The translations under genes were made by a program, and so were the position numbers. From contig CACXKY010000005.1 of assembly GCA_902768325.1 (NCBI GenBank), positions 1-57,942 on the forward strand: a DNA stretch of 57,942 nucleotides, in the 5' to 3' direction. Below, piece by piece: positions 26,625 through 36,037 of this stretch; within the stretch, counting starts at the first letter, position 1, and every line of letters begins with the position of its first letter. The DNA comes from Fibrobacter succinogenes. GTDB lineage: Bacteria > Fibrobacterota > Fibrobacteria > Fibrobacterales > Fibrobacteraceae. The notes beneath the pieces are model-generated. The model worked only from the letters and a program-made list of their open reading frames with translations. It ran no database searches and was not told the DNA's origin.

Positions 26625-26650
26625 GATTGATTTTGCCCTCAATCTTTTTT
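26625..26650 (+). terminator. Terminator after the DUF4130 gene
   Basis: GATTGA pairs with TCAATC around TTTTGCCC and is followed by six T. Confidence 0.7.
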
Positions 26651-26655
26651 ATCTT
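26627..26655 (+). promoter_or_regulatory. Possible promoter TTGATT-17-TATCTT
   Basis: A TTGATT and a TATCTT with a 17-nt spacer overlap the preceding terminator hairpin. They would start transcription about 24 nt before the TTG at 26686. Confidence 0.45.
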
Positions 26656-26685
26656 GTTGGGAGGATGACGGAGGGGGATAGTAAA

Positions 26686-27297
26686 TTGTTCACGAAAAAG
26701 TTCACGTTTCTTTTGAGCGGCCTTTGTTTTTTCGGTCTTTCGCATTCTTTAGACGTGAAACCGTTTGGCCAGTTCTTTTTGCCGGCAGATGTAACTATTG
26801 CTAAGGATTCCAAGTCCGTTTCTTCGGAGACGGAATGGGAAACGACTTTTGTTGTTGAAGCGGGTCTTGAGGCCCTATTTTCGTCAGAATTTCTCCCTAT
26901 GCGGTCAGGGGTAGGGTTGGGCTTCCGGACGTCACAACGCGATGATGATGCGCGTGCCACTCCGGCTTCCATGCCCGTATGGGGAGTACTTTCTTTTGGC
27001 CGTATTGACAGGGACGTTTTTTTCTCGCCGTACATTTCCTTGAGGGGCGGTTACCTTATGCCACTGACGGGGGATGACCACTGGTGGGATAGTCCGGTCA
27101 ATTTCTTTGTCAATTGCGGCGTAGGGAGCGTCTTGCCCAAGGGATTCACGGTGGAAGCGAGTATCGACTATTCCTCCATGCTGAAGTCCTATGACGGCGG
27201 GGATCTCACGTACAGGGTTTCCGGCTTCCGTTTTGGTATCCTCTTCGGAATGAATATCGAAGTATTCCACAGCAGGGTTTACAAAGCGGACAATTAG
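26686..27297 (+). CDS. Exported outer-membrane-like protein
   Basis: A 203-residue protein with a signal peptide (FTFLLSGLCFFGLSHS) and Gly/aromatic-rich strands (PYISLRGGYLMPL, VNFFVNCGVGSVLP, SGFRFGILFGMNIEV) that suggest a small eight-strand barrel. I choose the TTG at 26686 because GGAGGGGG lies 6-8 nt before it; the ATG at 26665 abuts a GGGAGG with no spacing. No family recognised. It ends just before a terminator shared with the convergent VWA gene. Confidence 0.68.
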   Translation: MFTKKFTFLLSGLCFFGLSHSLDVKPFGQFFLPADVTIAKDSKSVSSETEWETTFVVEAGLEALFSSEFLPMRSGVGLGFRTSQRDDDARATPASMPVWGVLSFGRIDRDVFFSPYISLRGGYLMPLTGDDHWWDSPVNFFVNCGVGSVLPKGFTVEASIDYSSMLKSYDGGDLTYRVSGFRFGILFGMNIEVFHSRVYKADN

Positions 27298-27340
27298 CCA
27301 GGGTCAATCCTGGAGATGTCATGGCGACATTCCCTGTGAT

Positions 27341-27376
27341 AAAAAAATCGCGACCTTGTTGGGCCGCGTTTTTTTT
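27341..27376. terminator. Bidirectional terminator
   Basis: CGCGACC and GGGCCGCG pair with one mismatch between an A7 run and a T8 run. It sits between the stop codons of two convergent genes, just inside the end of the minus-strand one. Confidence 0.8.
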
Positions 27377-30300
27377 ATTTCCTCTTTTTGCCGTGTCGCT
27401 TTATACCGGTCTTGACGAATACGGTTTCCTTGTAACCGTCATCGAACGTGAACAGAATCTTCCAAATGTAGACTCCTGTACCGACCTTCCGTCCTTTTTT
27501 GGTACGTTGGTTCCAATATAGGAATCCGAGCTTAGATTGGTCTTCGGGAATAAGGCGCTCCGGGTCGTCCATTTCTCCGTCATAGCCGAAGGATTGCTCG
27601 AAATGGGTTACATAGTTCGCGATAGCGTCGAATATATAGATTTCTGCCGTATAGGGCGCCAAGGCCTTTACGCTGATGGCGGTAAGTGAGTCGGGGAGGG
27701 GTTCCCATATAGACGATCCCGGCGCTAGCCAGTCCGGAGTGCTCCCGATCCCGCTGACGGCTTTGAGAGGCTTGACCTCGCTTAAGTAGTAGGTGCTGTT
27801 GTTGCCTTCGATGGTGACTCCGCCCTGTCCGAGACGGTTCCCTTCCAGGTCCTTGTATTTGGCCTTCGGGTTGGTGCGTAGGCAGTATCCCGCCTTGAGG
27901 GTGAAATCGTTAAGGATAATGTTCCAATGCATTCCGTTTTCACTGATGGTCGGGGGCGCCTTTATATGGAGGAAATGCGTAACCGTATCCTTGCAAGAGG
28001 TGGAATAGCGGAATATGTTTTCCCATGCGTTGTCGTCGCCTGTATTCTTGATGGGTTCGGACATGAAAACGATGAGTGTATCGGGAGGCGGTTCCGAAGA
28101 CGGGCTCATGTACCGTTCAAGGTCAACCTTGCCGTGACGCTTGATGGCCTTGAGCGGGACTGCGCCGACGCGGTCGGTCAGTATGACGTTTTCCATCTTG
28201 TCGGAATAGACGGTCGAGAAACTTAGGAAGGGCTTTCTGACGGTGTCGGCCTTGGTCAGACCATATTTGTACGGCATGTTAATATAGGCCTCGACCCATT
28301 TCCCGTTGTTCTTGTTCTTCGTGATGGAATCGTTTGGCGCGAAGCGCCATTCACCGCGGTTCGAATTCCAGAAAATGGAGTCGATACTCGACACGTTGTC
28401 GTCCTTTTCTTCCTTGAAATGGATACGTACGAAGTCGGCCTTGCCATCAAGATCCTTATCGTATATTTCGGCGGTGTCCGCGATGAGCGAATATTCGATG
28501 GAGTCGCGTCGTGTGAACTTGGAGGTATCTTCGGGAATCGTATCTGTTTCAAGTGAGTCGTCTGGCGGCGGAATTACGGCCTTGATTTGGCATGCGTCCG
28601 TTGTCAGGTAGCCGCTGTTTTTGTAGCGTACGGTAGCGCCCCTTCCATCTGTGGCACGGATGTAGTAGAGGATTCTGCTGAATTTGTCGCTGTTGGCATC
28701 GAGTTCGATGTTCCAGGTGTCATTGGTATAGGAATAGGTGAAGGGCAATTCTTGGACAAGGAGTCCCTTGAAATCCCTATAGTACAGGGTTGCCTTGTCG
28801 ATACCGTCGGAGTCGGTAATCTGGAAAGAGAACGTCTTGATAGACGACGTAGAATCTTCGCAAGAGACGGAGATGGCTTTTATGTCGGGAATGTCGTTGC
28901 CAATGAATATCGTGTACGGTTCCAAACCCGGATTCTGGATTTTCGGGGTTTTGCCTGTTTGGTTGGCGGTGTCGGTCGCGGTCACATAAAAGTCTATGCC
29001 CGGTGACTGGATAAGGCTAGCCGGGACACTGAATTCCCATAGGCTGTCGCGCACGTTCGTCAGGTTATATTTTGTGAAGGGGTTGCCTACAATGTTTGAC
29101 TGGCGCAAGTAGATGTTTGCGGATTCGATTTTGAGTGGGGCGCTTATATAGACGCTGATGTTGAACGGGACGCCGGCATCTTGCTTGTTTTGGACCAGTT
29201 TCCAGGTATCTTCTGTGAGGCTGATGGTTGGAGGGAGTGCCCCTTCGTTCCATTTTGCGGAGTCGCTTGCAATAATACTGTTGAAGACCGTGCTGATGGT
29301 GACAGTGTGGGTTTCGGAATTTTGGACAGTATCGGGTGTCTCGAAGCAGACAAGGTATTGCGAGAGGATGTTGTCTCGGATGGAGGAATAGATGCCCGCC
29401 AGTTCGCTTGCGTCGCTGATGCTGGTGTAAATTCCGCCAGTCTTCTTTGCCAAATCTTCTAGCGGAAATTTCGAATTAGTCGCAAGGCTGATGGAGTGTA
29501 TGGTTGTCTTCTTGCTCTTGGCCAACGCTACGGTGGCATCAACCTTCAGGTTGTCCTGGGAATCGTTTGATCCGTCCGAGAACACGATGACGGCTGTGGG
29601 GTTGCTTTCGTTTACAATCTGTTCCAGGCCCGTGTAGGTTCCGTTGACAATAAACGTACTCCCTCCGGCTATGAGGGAATCTACTGCTTTGAGCAAGGCC
29701 GATTTGTTCGAGGTCATGGTCTGAAGAACTCTGGCGTTGGTGCTGAAGGCGACAAGGGCTGTCCTGTCGAAAGGCCCCATTTCATTGATGAAGTTCTTGA
29801 TGGATTTTTGGGCCTTGCTGAGGGGGGAGCCGTCCATTGAACCGCTTTCGTCGACAACGATGACGACGGAAACGCCGGTCATGGTGGTAGAGGATGTCAC
29901 CTGGGCCTTGACTGTTTTTCCATCCTGTGTTAGCACGAGGTCTTCCTCGGTGAGACCGTAGAAGGTGTGGCCGCTATTGAGGTCCGTTGCGGAAACCTGT
30001 GCGCAAATCCTGGGGTAGTTGGTCAGGTCAAGTTCAGCAATCTCTAGGTATGGCTGTGCATCTGGGTCTTCTTCGAAAACGGCTTTTACGACGCAGATGG
30101 AGTCGGCCGGTGTCGTAGTTGCCCTGGGCTCGGTCTGGTTTGTAAATTTGGGATCGCCCTTGACTTTTTCCCATGTCTTGAATTTATAGCCGCCATGGGG
30201 CCAGGCCGTCAAGATGGTTTTGTCTTGGGGACGTGTGGCGATTGTTCCGGACGGATTCGTTGCTCCACCCTTACCTGCGTTTACGGTTAGATAATAGGGG

Positions 30301-32075
30301 GTCGATATCCAGAGGTTGAACGCCATGTCTCGAATGAAGGAGGTGGTGTCCGTGACGGTAAAGTAAAGTGACGAGTCCGGAATGCCTTTGAAAAGCATGC
30401 TCGCTGTCTTATATGCTGTAAGGGCTGTCGAGTTGCGCGTGAATGCGCTGTCGGTCGTATAATTCCTGATGATGCCGGCTACACTGTCGACCGGTTCAAA
30501 ACGGAGGATGTAGCTGTTGGTATCGGGCGAATCCCAGGTGAAACGGATTGTTGACTTTGTGGATTCGTTGTAGTAGTCCTTTTGGTAATTGAATTCTTTT
30601 TTTGTTGTGGAGAGTTTATGTATTTTGCTGGGCTTGAAAATTGCTTTCACTTCAGCGTTGCCGTTGATGGATGCGTATGTGTAAGCGGCTTCAGTGTCGG
30701 TGATGGTGGGGGTCCCAGATACGATTTGCCAATTGGAAAATCGGTAACCGGTGCGGCCTTGGGCCGCAATGGAGTAGTTTGCTCCGGTATAGGCTGTTGG
30801 GTATCCGTTGCTCGGAGTGACGCTGCCGTTTGAATCCGGGGTGAGGATTAGACTGAATCTTTGTGTTGAATAGCTGATATAGAAGGGGTTCGCTTTTGTC
30901 CCGCTGTTGCCAACGACAATGGCTATGGTTTGCCCGGCGGAGAGGTTCAACGTAAATTCTTTGGTCCCGCTGAATTTTATCGAATCAGCCATTGTCCCAT
31001 AGTCTGATGATGCGTAACGGTAATAGATGATTTGGCTTTGTGAGCGGTCGTTCGATACGATGATGGAATAGGTGCCGGCGCTCGGGGCGGTGAATGAAAA
31101 TCTGACACCGGCATGTCCTTTGGAAAAGTTTGTAGCGTAATTGTGGTCGATGAAGTTGTATTCGGTCGGAACAGACGTGATTTGGTAGATGGTGCCTGCC
31201 TTGAAAAACGCTTTTACGTTGCAGGCGCTTTTGATGTTTTTAATCGATGTGTTCTCTTTTTTGGGGTCGGTAATGGTACAGGAGCCCGATGTGACTTCCC
31301 AGTGGTCGAATGTATTGTCTGTGTTTGCTACTGCATAGATATTCGTTGACTTTGAGGCTATACCCCTGCTGTAGGATTCCACCATGGTCTTGGAAGAATC
31401 GATGTACGCTTTTCCGCCGCCCGAGGCTGAAGCTGTAATGGTATAGGCAGGCTCGATCCAGGCGGTTAAGGAATCGTGTGTTGTATAGAAAATGGTGCCG
31501 GTGGTGTAAAGATAGAAGAAGAAGTAATTTTTCCTGTTGGGAGTTGCTTTTATGAAGACTATACCGCCCAGGTTATCGTTGCTGAAGCGTGTCTCCATCT
31601 TTGAAAAGGTGGAATCGGTCCTGAAGTTTGTGTACCCGAATCCCGTCTGATTAAATCCATAGTGGAATGCGTATACGGAATCGGCCCCGGCGGTGTAGAA
31701 CATTCGGATACCATAGCTCTTAATGTAGGGAATTTTGCTGCTTTGCGTGTCGTAATAAAGAGCTCTTTTTGTCCCGTTTATTTCGTAAGCGGTTGGCAAA
31801 GTTCTGGTGATAACCTTGAGTACGACCTGGTTCGATGATGGAATGAATCTGGTCGAATCTTCGGTTGCATCGATGAATTTTCCCGTTCCGGAGACGATTT
31901 CCCACCGGACAACGTTTTCTCCGGGTTTGATAAATTTATGGCCTACAATTTTGACAGAGTCTCCAATGGCGGCTTGCAAAGTTGCTGTAGAATCTGTCCC
32001 CTGGATAGTAACATCTGCAAAAGCGCCTGTAATAAAAACAAAGGCGCACAGGAACGTTTTAAAAAAAGTACCCAC
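27375..32075 (-). CDS. Very large exported VWA-domain protein with B repeats
   Basis: A 1566-residue exported protein. A GTG start with AAAGAGG upstream begins the signal peptide (LCAFVFITGAFAD). Three InlB-like B repeats are visible (about 220-290, 410-480, 595-670), for example SGGGKAYIDSS...FDHWEV and DSNGSVTPSNG...FSNWQI. A von Willebrand A domain (about 725-905) has an intact MIDAS: DESGS, GGSTF and FSDGSND. Later segments look like Ig-type beta domains, and the end (VGTGVYIWKILFTFDDGY) resembles FlgD-like or type IX secretion tails. Probably a surface protein for adhesion or envelope assembly. Confidence 0.82.
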   Translation of the reverse strand: MGTFFKTFLCAFVFITGAFADVTIQGTDSTATLQAAIGDSVKIVGHKFIKPGENVVRWEIVSGTGKFIDATEDSTRFIPSSNQVVLKVITRTLPTAYEINGTKRALYYDTQSSKIPYIKSYGIRMFYTAGADSVYAFHYGFNQTGFGYTNFRTDSTFSKMETRFSNDNLGGIVFIKATPNRKNYFFFYLYTTGTIFYTTHDSLTAWIEPAYTITASASGGGKAYIDSSKTMVESYSRGIASKSTNIYAVANTDNTFDHWEVTSGSCTITDPKKENTSIKNIKSACNVKAFFKAGTIYQITSVPTEYNFIDHNYATNFSKGHAGVRFSFTAPSAGTYSIIVSNDRSQSQIIYYRYASSDYGTMADSIKFSGTKEFTLNLSAGQTIAIVVGNSGTKANPFYISYSTQRFSLILTPDSNGSVTPSNGYPTAYTGANYSIAAQGRTGYRFSNWQIVSGTPTITDTEAAYTYASINGNAEVKAIFKPSKIHKLSTTKKEFNYQKDYYNESTKSTIRFTWDSPDTNSYILRFEPVDSVAGIIRNYTTDSAFTRNSTALTAYKTASMLFKGIPDSSLYFTVTDTTSFIRDMAFNLWISTPYYLTVNAGKGGATNPSGTIATRPQDKTILTAWPHGGYKFKTWEKVKGDPKFTNQTEPRATTTPADSICVVKAVFEEDPDAQPYLEIAELDLTNYPRICAQVSATDLNSGHTFYGLTEEDLVLTQDGKTVKAQVTSSTTMTGVSVVIVVDESGSMDGSPLSKAQKSIKNFINEMGPFDRTALVAFSTNARVLQTMTSNKSALLKAVDSLIAGGSTFIVNGTYTGLEQIVNESNPTAVIVFSDGSNDSQDNLKVDATVALAKSKKTTIHSISLATNSKFPLEDLAKKTGGIYTSISDASELAGIYSSIRDNILSQYLVCFETPDTVQNSETHTVTISTVFNSIIASDSAKWNEGALPPTISLTEDTWKLVQNKQDAGVPFNISVYISAPLKIESANIYLRQSNIVGNPFTKYNLTNVRDSLWEFSVPASLIQSPGIDFYVTATDTANQTGKTPKIQNPGLEPYTIFIGNDIPDIKAISVSCEDSTSSIKTFSFQITDSDGIDKATLYYRDFKGLLVQELPFTYSYTNDTWNIELDANSDKFSRILYYIRATDGRGATVRYKNSGYLTTDACQIKAVIPPPDDSLETDTIPEDTSKFTRRDSIEYSLIADTAEIYDKDLDGKADFVRIHFKEEKDDNVSSIDSIFWNSNRGEWRFAPNDSITKNKNNGKWVEAYINMPYKYGLTKADTVRKPFLSFSTVYSDKMENVILTDRVGAVPLKAIKRHGKVDLERYMSPSSEPPPDTLIVFMSEPIKNTGDDNAWENIFRYSTSCKDTVTHFLHIKAPPTISENGMHWNIILNDFTLKAGYCLRTNPKAKYKDLEGNRLGQGGVTIEGNNSTYYLSEVKPLKAVSGIGSTPDWLAPGSSIWEPLPDSLTAISVKALAPYTAEIYIFDAIANYVTHFEQSFGYDGEMDDPERLIPEDQSKLGFLYWNQRTKKGRKVGTGVYIWKILFTFDDGYKETVFVKTGIKRHGKKRK

Positions 32076-32265
32076 CTAAACCTCTTTCCCTTAAATCCCG
32101 CAAAATCGCCAATTTAGGCGACATTGTATACAAAATATATAGTTTATTTTACAAAAAAGGTTCCTTTATTTTTTGTTTTTTCCCAAATTTATGGATAATT
32201 GGGGGCTGTTTTGGTAAAATTGTGCTCCTTCTTGTATTATTTTTAGGTAAAGAAGGGAGATGCGT

Positions 32266-33984
32266 ATGCGAAGAATAGCTGTATCGGGTGCCGTTGTATT
32301 GGGGCTTGTTGCCTGTTCTGGCGACAATAGTTCTGTAACGGAGTTTGAAAATCCCCCACACGAAGTCGTGTCCATCTACGACTTGGGTAAGTGTACCGAT
32401 TCCCGCAGGGGAGAGGTAATCTTTGTCGAAGAGGATGAGGAGGAGTACCTTTGCTATTCCGGGAAGTGGATTCCGGAAAGCGAATGGGGGGCTTCTCGTA
32501 AAAATGGTTCTTCCTCTTCCGAAAAGGCGAAGTCGAGCTCCAGCGTGAAGAGCGGGTCGTCTTCCTCTAAGGACAAATCTTCTTCGTCTGCAGACTCGTC
32601 TTCGGCCAAGTCTTCTTCCGGCAAGGCTCCGGATTCTTCGTCGGTGGAATCGTCCAGCAGCAATCCGTCAGGGAACGAGAACGAGTTCGTCGATTCACGT
32701 GACGGAACTTCGTACAAAATAACTAAAATCGGTTCGCAGACCTGGTTCGCGGAAAACGTCAGATACAAGGGCGATGACGTGACCGTCTACTGCCATTCCG
32801 ACAAGTCCGAAAATTGCGACAAGTACGCGATGCTCTACGGCTGGGACGATGCCAAGAAGGCGTGCCCGCCGGGGTCGCACCTGCCGACAATAGAAGAACT
32901 GCGTGAACTGATGGACTTCGTGGGCGAAGACAGTTCTGCGGTGGTGCTCATGGCCGATACCGGCTGGACAAGGGACGATGGGTTCCTGGGTACGGACGAA
33001 TATGGGTTTGCGATGCTCCCGGGAAGCTACAAGGCTGGTAAGAAGAGCTATGGTTCTTCGTTGGGGTGGTCTGCCCAGATGTGGACGGCCTCGGACAGTG
33101 CCGGTCTGGTATTCGCGGCGTATTTTGGATGGAACTTGCCGTATATCTCCATTGGCGCGTACGATCTAGCTGATGGGTGGGGGATGTCTGTCCGCTGCAT
33201 CACGGGGGAGCCGAAACCGTCGAGTTCTAGCAGTGCAAAATCAAGTTCCAGTAGCGTAAAATCAAGTTCTAGCAGTGCTAAATCGAGTTCCAGCAGCGCA
33301 AAGTCAAGTTCCAGCAGTGTGAAATCGAGTTCCAGCAGCGCAAAGTCAAGCTCCAGCAGCGTAAAATCAAGTTCCAGCAGCGTGAAATCAAGTTCTAGTG
33401 AAAAGAGCTCGTGGAAATTTCTGAACCCGTCTATTTCGTACGGAGAGATGATTGACAATCGTGATGGGCAGGTTTACAAGACGGTTGTAATCGATAACCA
33501 CACATGGATGGCCGAAAACCTGAACTTTGAAACTGCCAACAGCTATTGTTACAATGATACGGCTAAATATTGCGCTACATATGGACGCATGTATACATGG
33601 TCGGCGGCACAGAACGCATGTCCCGAGGGTTGGCATTTGCCATCTTATGATGAAGTGTACATTCTTACAGGCCCCGATCTTAGTGGATATACGAGAACTG
33701 CAGACCAGCTTAGATCCAAGGTTGGGTGGATTCCGCTGAATGGGGATGATACACCTGGTCTCGACACGTATGGCTTTTCGGCGAGTCCCGGTGGGAGACG
33801 GATATCATCAGGGCAATATGATGCTTTAGGTACGGAGGTCGGTTATTGGTTCTATATCGAATCTAGCGACTACATCATCTACGATTGGGTGATGGAATTC
33901 CATCAGGATGACAGGTACAGTATGTTGAAGAGAGAAAATGAGGGTTGGGCCTATTCTATTCGCTGCATCAAGAATGACAATTAG
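32266..33984 (+). CDS. Lipoprotein with two Fib_succ_major domains
   Basis: A 572-residue lipoprotein (LVAC, Cys17). The second of two nearby ATGs is used because AGGGAG lies 6 nt before it. It has two copies of the TIGR02145-type domain that is expanded in Fibrobacter. Copy 1 (about 140-310) reads DGTSYKITKIGSQTWFAENVRY, CPPGSHLPTIEEL and GMSVRCI. Copy 2 (about 395-572) reads DGQVYKTVVIDNHTWMAENL, CPEGWHLPSYDEV and YSIRCIKN. Linkers are poly-Ser; the second is a tandem DNA repeat (33224-33405). The domain role is unknown; it resembles lectin-like surface modules. Confidence 0.88.
   Translation: MRRIAVSGAVVLGLVACSGDNSSVTEFENPPHEVVSIYDLGKCTDSRRGEVIFVEEDEEEYLCYSGKWIPESEWGASRKNGSSSSEKAKSSSSVKSGSSSSKDKSSSSADSSSAKSSSGKAPDSSSVESSSSNPSGNENEFVDSRDGTSYKITKIGSQTWFAENVRYKGDDVTVYCHSDKSENCDKYAMLYGWDDAKKACPPGSHLPTIEELRELMDFVGEDSSAVVLMADTGWTRDDGFLGTDEYGFAMLPGSYKAGKKSYGSSLGWSAQMWTASDSAGLVFAAYFGWNLPYISIGAYDLADGWGMSVRCITGEPKPSSSSSAKSSSSSVKSSSSSAKSSSSSAKSSSSSVKSSSSSAKSSSSSVKSSSSSVKSSSSEKSSWKFLNPSISYGEMIDNRDGQVYKTVVIDNHTWMAENLNFETANSYCYNDTAKYCATYGRMYTWSAAQNACPEGWHLPSYDEVYILTGPDLSGYTRTADQLRSKVGWIPLNGDDTPGLDTYGFSASPGGRRISSGQYDALGTEVGYWFYIESSDYIIYDWVMEFHQDDRYSMLKRENEGWAYSIRCIKNDN
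33224..33405 (+). repeat. 21-nt tandem repeat encoding SSSSSAK/SSSSSVK
   Basis: About eight to nine copies of a 21-nt unit, each encoding five Ser then Ala/Val-Lys, link the two Fib_succ_major domains. Copies differ mainly at Ser wobble positions (AGC, AGT, TCC, TCT). Confidence 0.9.
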
Positions 33985-33992
33985 GCGCTTGC

Positions 33993-34023
33993 TTGCTTAA
34001 AAAAAGGCATTTTGTTATATTTG
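33993..34023 (+). promoter_or_regulatory. ssrA promoter, TTGCTT-17-TATATTTG
   Basis: The -35 TTGCTT is at 33993-33998, the spacer is 17 nt, and the -10 TATATTTG is at 34016-34023. The tmRNA 5' end at 34043 is about 20 nt further, which suggests a short leader removed by RNase P. Confidence 0.75.
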
Positions 34024-34042
34024 TATTCAACTACTAATGACC

Positions 34043-34400
34043 GGGGGTGCTCTGGTTTCGACAGGGTCGCCGAAGTGTTAGTTGCAAGCCGAGGTCTCAG
34101 ACGGGGGCACTCGTTAAAAAGTCTGAAAAAAAATAAGTGCTGACGAAAACTACGCACTCGCTGCCTAATTGACGGCAACGCCGGGCCTCATTCCGCTCCC
34201 ATCGGGGTGAACGTCCGGTCGCAATATGGGATAGGATGCATCCATGCCTGGGGAATGCGTTCGAGATTTACTAGGCTGGTCAAACTCTGCGCCGACCTTC
34301 TTGGGCGTGGATAAGACGAGATCTTAAATACGAAGGGAAAGCTTGTAGGAACGTGCATGGACGTGATTTTGGACAGGGGTTCGACTCCCCTCACCTCCAC
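34043..34400 (+). ncRNA. ssrA: tmRNA (transfer-messenger RNA)
   Basis: The 5' end GGGGGTGCTCTGGTTTCGAC and the 3' end GGTTCGACTCCCCTCACCTCCA fold into the tRNA-like domain; the acceptor stem pairs GGGGGTG with CACCTCC (one G-T). The tag reading frame at 34139-34168 encodes ADENYALAA then TAA, the tag I recall for Fibrobacter. The genomic bases after the discriminator A are CGA, so the CCA tail is not encoded and must be added by the CCA enzyme. tmRNA with SmpB rescues stalled ribosomes and tags the product for proteolysis. Confidence 0.97.
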
Positions 34401-34434
34401 GAAGGGGTAGACACAACGTGTCTACCCCTTCGTG
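34400..34434 (+). terminator. Terminator of ssrA
   Basis: A perfect 16-bp stem (ACGAAGGGGTAGACAC and its complement) with a 3-nt loop AAC, followed by T-rich sequence, starts at the last base of the tmRNA. Confidence 0.9.
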
Positions 34435-34539
34435 TTTGTTCTTGTTTGTTCCTAAAATAAGAGTTTACTTTGTGTGCTCTGGTTTTTGTATTATATTTAA
34501 AGTGAGGCTGCCTTTTGAGGGTGCCGGAAGGGGAATATT

Positions 34540-34950
34540 ATGGAATTTCGATTGCTCGTTCGATTTGTCGGTGTCGCTGCCGACCTGGCTGCCCTTTGGC
34601 AGGAATTCATGGACCATTTCCCGGAGGCGGACCTTCCCGGTGAAGATTGCGACTGGTATGCGGTCGACGATGTGGTGAGGGACGAGTACGAATGCCGTTT
34701 CGAGGAGCTCCCCGAAGGCGAGCTTTTGGCGATGGACGGCTCCGTATCGCTGGAAGGCGAATTCCCTGAAGAAATCCTGGATGAGTTGACGGAACAGTTT
34801 GAGCGCGTGTTCGCCGTATTCAAGTGGTCCTCGATGGAGGTCGGCGTAGGGTGTGGCCAGAGCGAAGGCTGGGGCGAATTCAACCCGGACTATGCCGACG
34901 ACGGTTCTGACGAAGCCTTCGAAATCTCCGAAGCTGTTTTGGGCTTTTAA
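34540..34950 (+). CDS. Small acidic protein of unknown function
   Basis: A 136-residue, strongly acidic protein (many Glu/Asp) with no signal peptide and no family I recognise. It opens with MEFRLLVRFVGVAADLAALW and ends in a very acidic tail with EAFEISEAVLGF. GGAAGGGG lies 7 nt before the ATG, and a weak TTGTGT-16-TATATT promoter is at 34470-34497. Its stop codon is separated by one base from the stop of the convergent radical SAM gene. Cytoplasmic by composition. Confidence 0.6.
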   Translation: MEFRLLVRFVGVAADLAALWQEFMDHFPEADLPGEDCDWYAVDDVVRDEYECRFEELPEGELLAMDGSVSLEGEFPEEILDELTEQFERVFAVFKWSSMEVGVGCGQSEGWGEFNPDYADDGSDEAFEISEAVLGF

Positions 34951-34951
34951 A

Positions 34952-36037
34952 CTATTGATTAATGATTAATTTATCACAAATCGCGGCGAGCATGCGTTCG
35001 TGCGTGCAGACTTCGGCAGAAACGCCCTCGAGGCGTCCGGTCGTATAGAACGACGTGCAGGCGCATTCGTGCATGCTGCAGCGGTGCCGAATGTCGCAGC
35101 CTTCGCATTCCTGCTTGTCGCTTTCCATAAAGGCGCGTATCTTGTCGCAGGCGGCCTCGTCAAAGCCGGTAAACACATTCCCCTGCAGGTATGGCGCGCC
35201 CTCCCTGGAGGTGATGAACCGCGAACACGGGAAGATGTTCCCGTTCGTCGCGACGCCGATGTTGCCGTCGTACACGTGGCAGGAGTACTGCCGGAACCGT
35301 TTCCCAAGAAGCAATAGCTTGATTTTGTCTTGGATCGTCCCGAGGAAAAACTTGTCGTGAGCCTTACGGCATTCGAGCCAGTACTTGGCCATCTCGCTGT
35401 ATTGTACGGCCAGCTTGTCAAAATCGTCTCCGGTCCATTGGCCGTCGAAGTCGACCGCGGTGGCGATACTCTTGAATCCTTGCGCGTGCAGCCATTTGAT
35501 GCTTTCGGCAAGCGTGCCGACATGCGCCCGCGTGATGGTGCTGAGGGCGGTGGCGCCGAGCTTCACGAGCCTCGGGATGTTCTTTTCGATGTCCTTGAAA
35601 CTCCCGGTATTGTTGACGGTACGGCGTGCGATGTCGTGATGGTGCGCAGGGCCGTCGAGCGAAAGGAATAGGGTGAACTTTTCCCTTTCGCAAAAGTCCA
35701 GGAATGTATCGTCGAACAACGTCCCGTTCGTGTTGATTACGAAATTCAGTTGGAAGTCGTGACCGATGCGGCCGCGGTCCATAGCATCGGCAACCAATGC
35801 CTTCGCGAGGCCGACGCCGCCCACGATGGCGTCTTTGCGCAGGAGCGGTTCCCCTCCGAAAAACGATACAATCAGGTGCTTTTGCTTAAAGGCGAGTGTG
35901 CGTTCAAATCCTGTACGGATGGCCTGCTCGAGGGTCGCATCTTCCATAACCGCGTGGCGACAGGCCTGCGTTTCTTTATAATAGCAATAGGAACAGCGCA
36001 AGTTGCACTGTTCCGTAAGGCATAGGATTAAGTTCAT
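34952..36037 (-). CDS. Radical SAM/SPASM enzyme coupled to lipoprotein genes
   Basis: A 361-residue enzyme of the SPASM peptide-maturase type. The radical SAM motif CNLRCSYC has Cys11, Cys15 and Cys18, with SFFGGEPLLRKD next. The C-terminal half has the SPASM Cys set: SCHVYDG, NIFPCSRF, CEGCDIRHRCSMHECAC and EVCTHER. It resembles anaerobic sulfatase-maturase-like and RiPP-modifying enzymes. The start is the ATG at 36037, whose last bases form ATGA with the stop codon of the lipoprotein gene upstream; a longer in-frame start would lie inside that gene. That overlap indicates translational coupling, so the likely substrate is one or both lipoproteins. No other modifying enzyme is adjacent. Confidence 0.88.
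   Translation of the reverse strand: MNLILCLTEQCNLRCSYCYYKETQACRHAVMEDATLEQAIRTGFERTLAFKQKHLIVSFFGGEPLLRKDAIVGGVGLAKALVADAMDRGRIGHDFQLNFVINTNGTLFDDTFLDFCEREKFTLFLSLDGPAHHHDIARRTVNNTGSFKDIEKNIPRLVKLGATALSTITRAHVGTLAESIKWLHAQGFKSIATAVDFDGQWTGDDFDKLAVQYSEMAKYWLECRKAHDKFFLGTIQDKIKLLLLGKRFRQYSCHVYDGNIGVATNGNIFPCSRFITSREGAPYLQGNVFTGFDEAACDKIRAFMESDKQECEGCDIRHRCSMHECACTSFYTTGRLEGVSAEVCTHERMLAAICDKLIINQ

Noticed and set aside
33224..33405. Possible CRISPR array
   Set aside because: The 21-nt units are contiguous with no spacers and encode a Ser linker in frame.
34952..36037. AhbD, the missing heme synthase
   Set aside because: It is a radical SAM/SPASM protein, but its closest look is to peptide-modifying maturases, and it is coupled to lipoprotein genes far from the heme genes.
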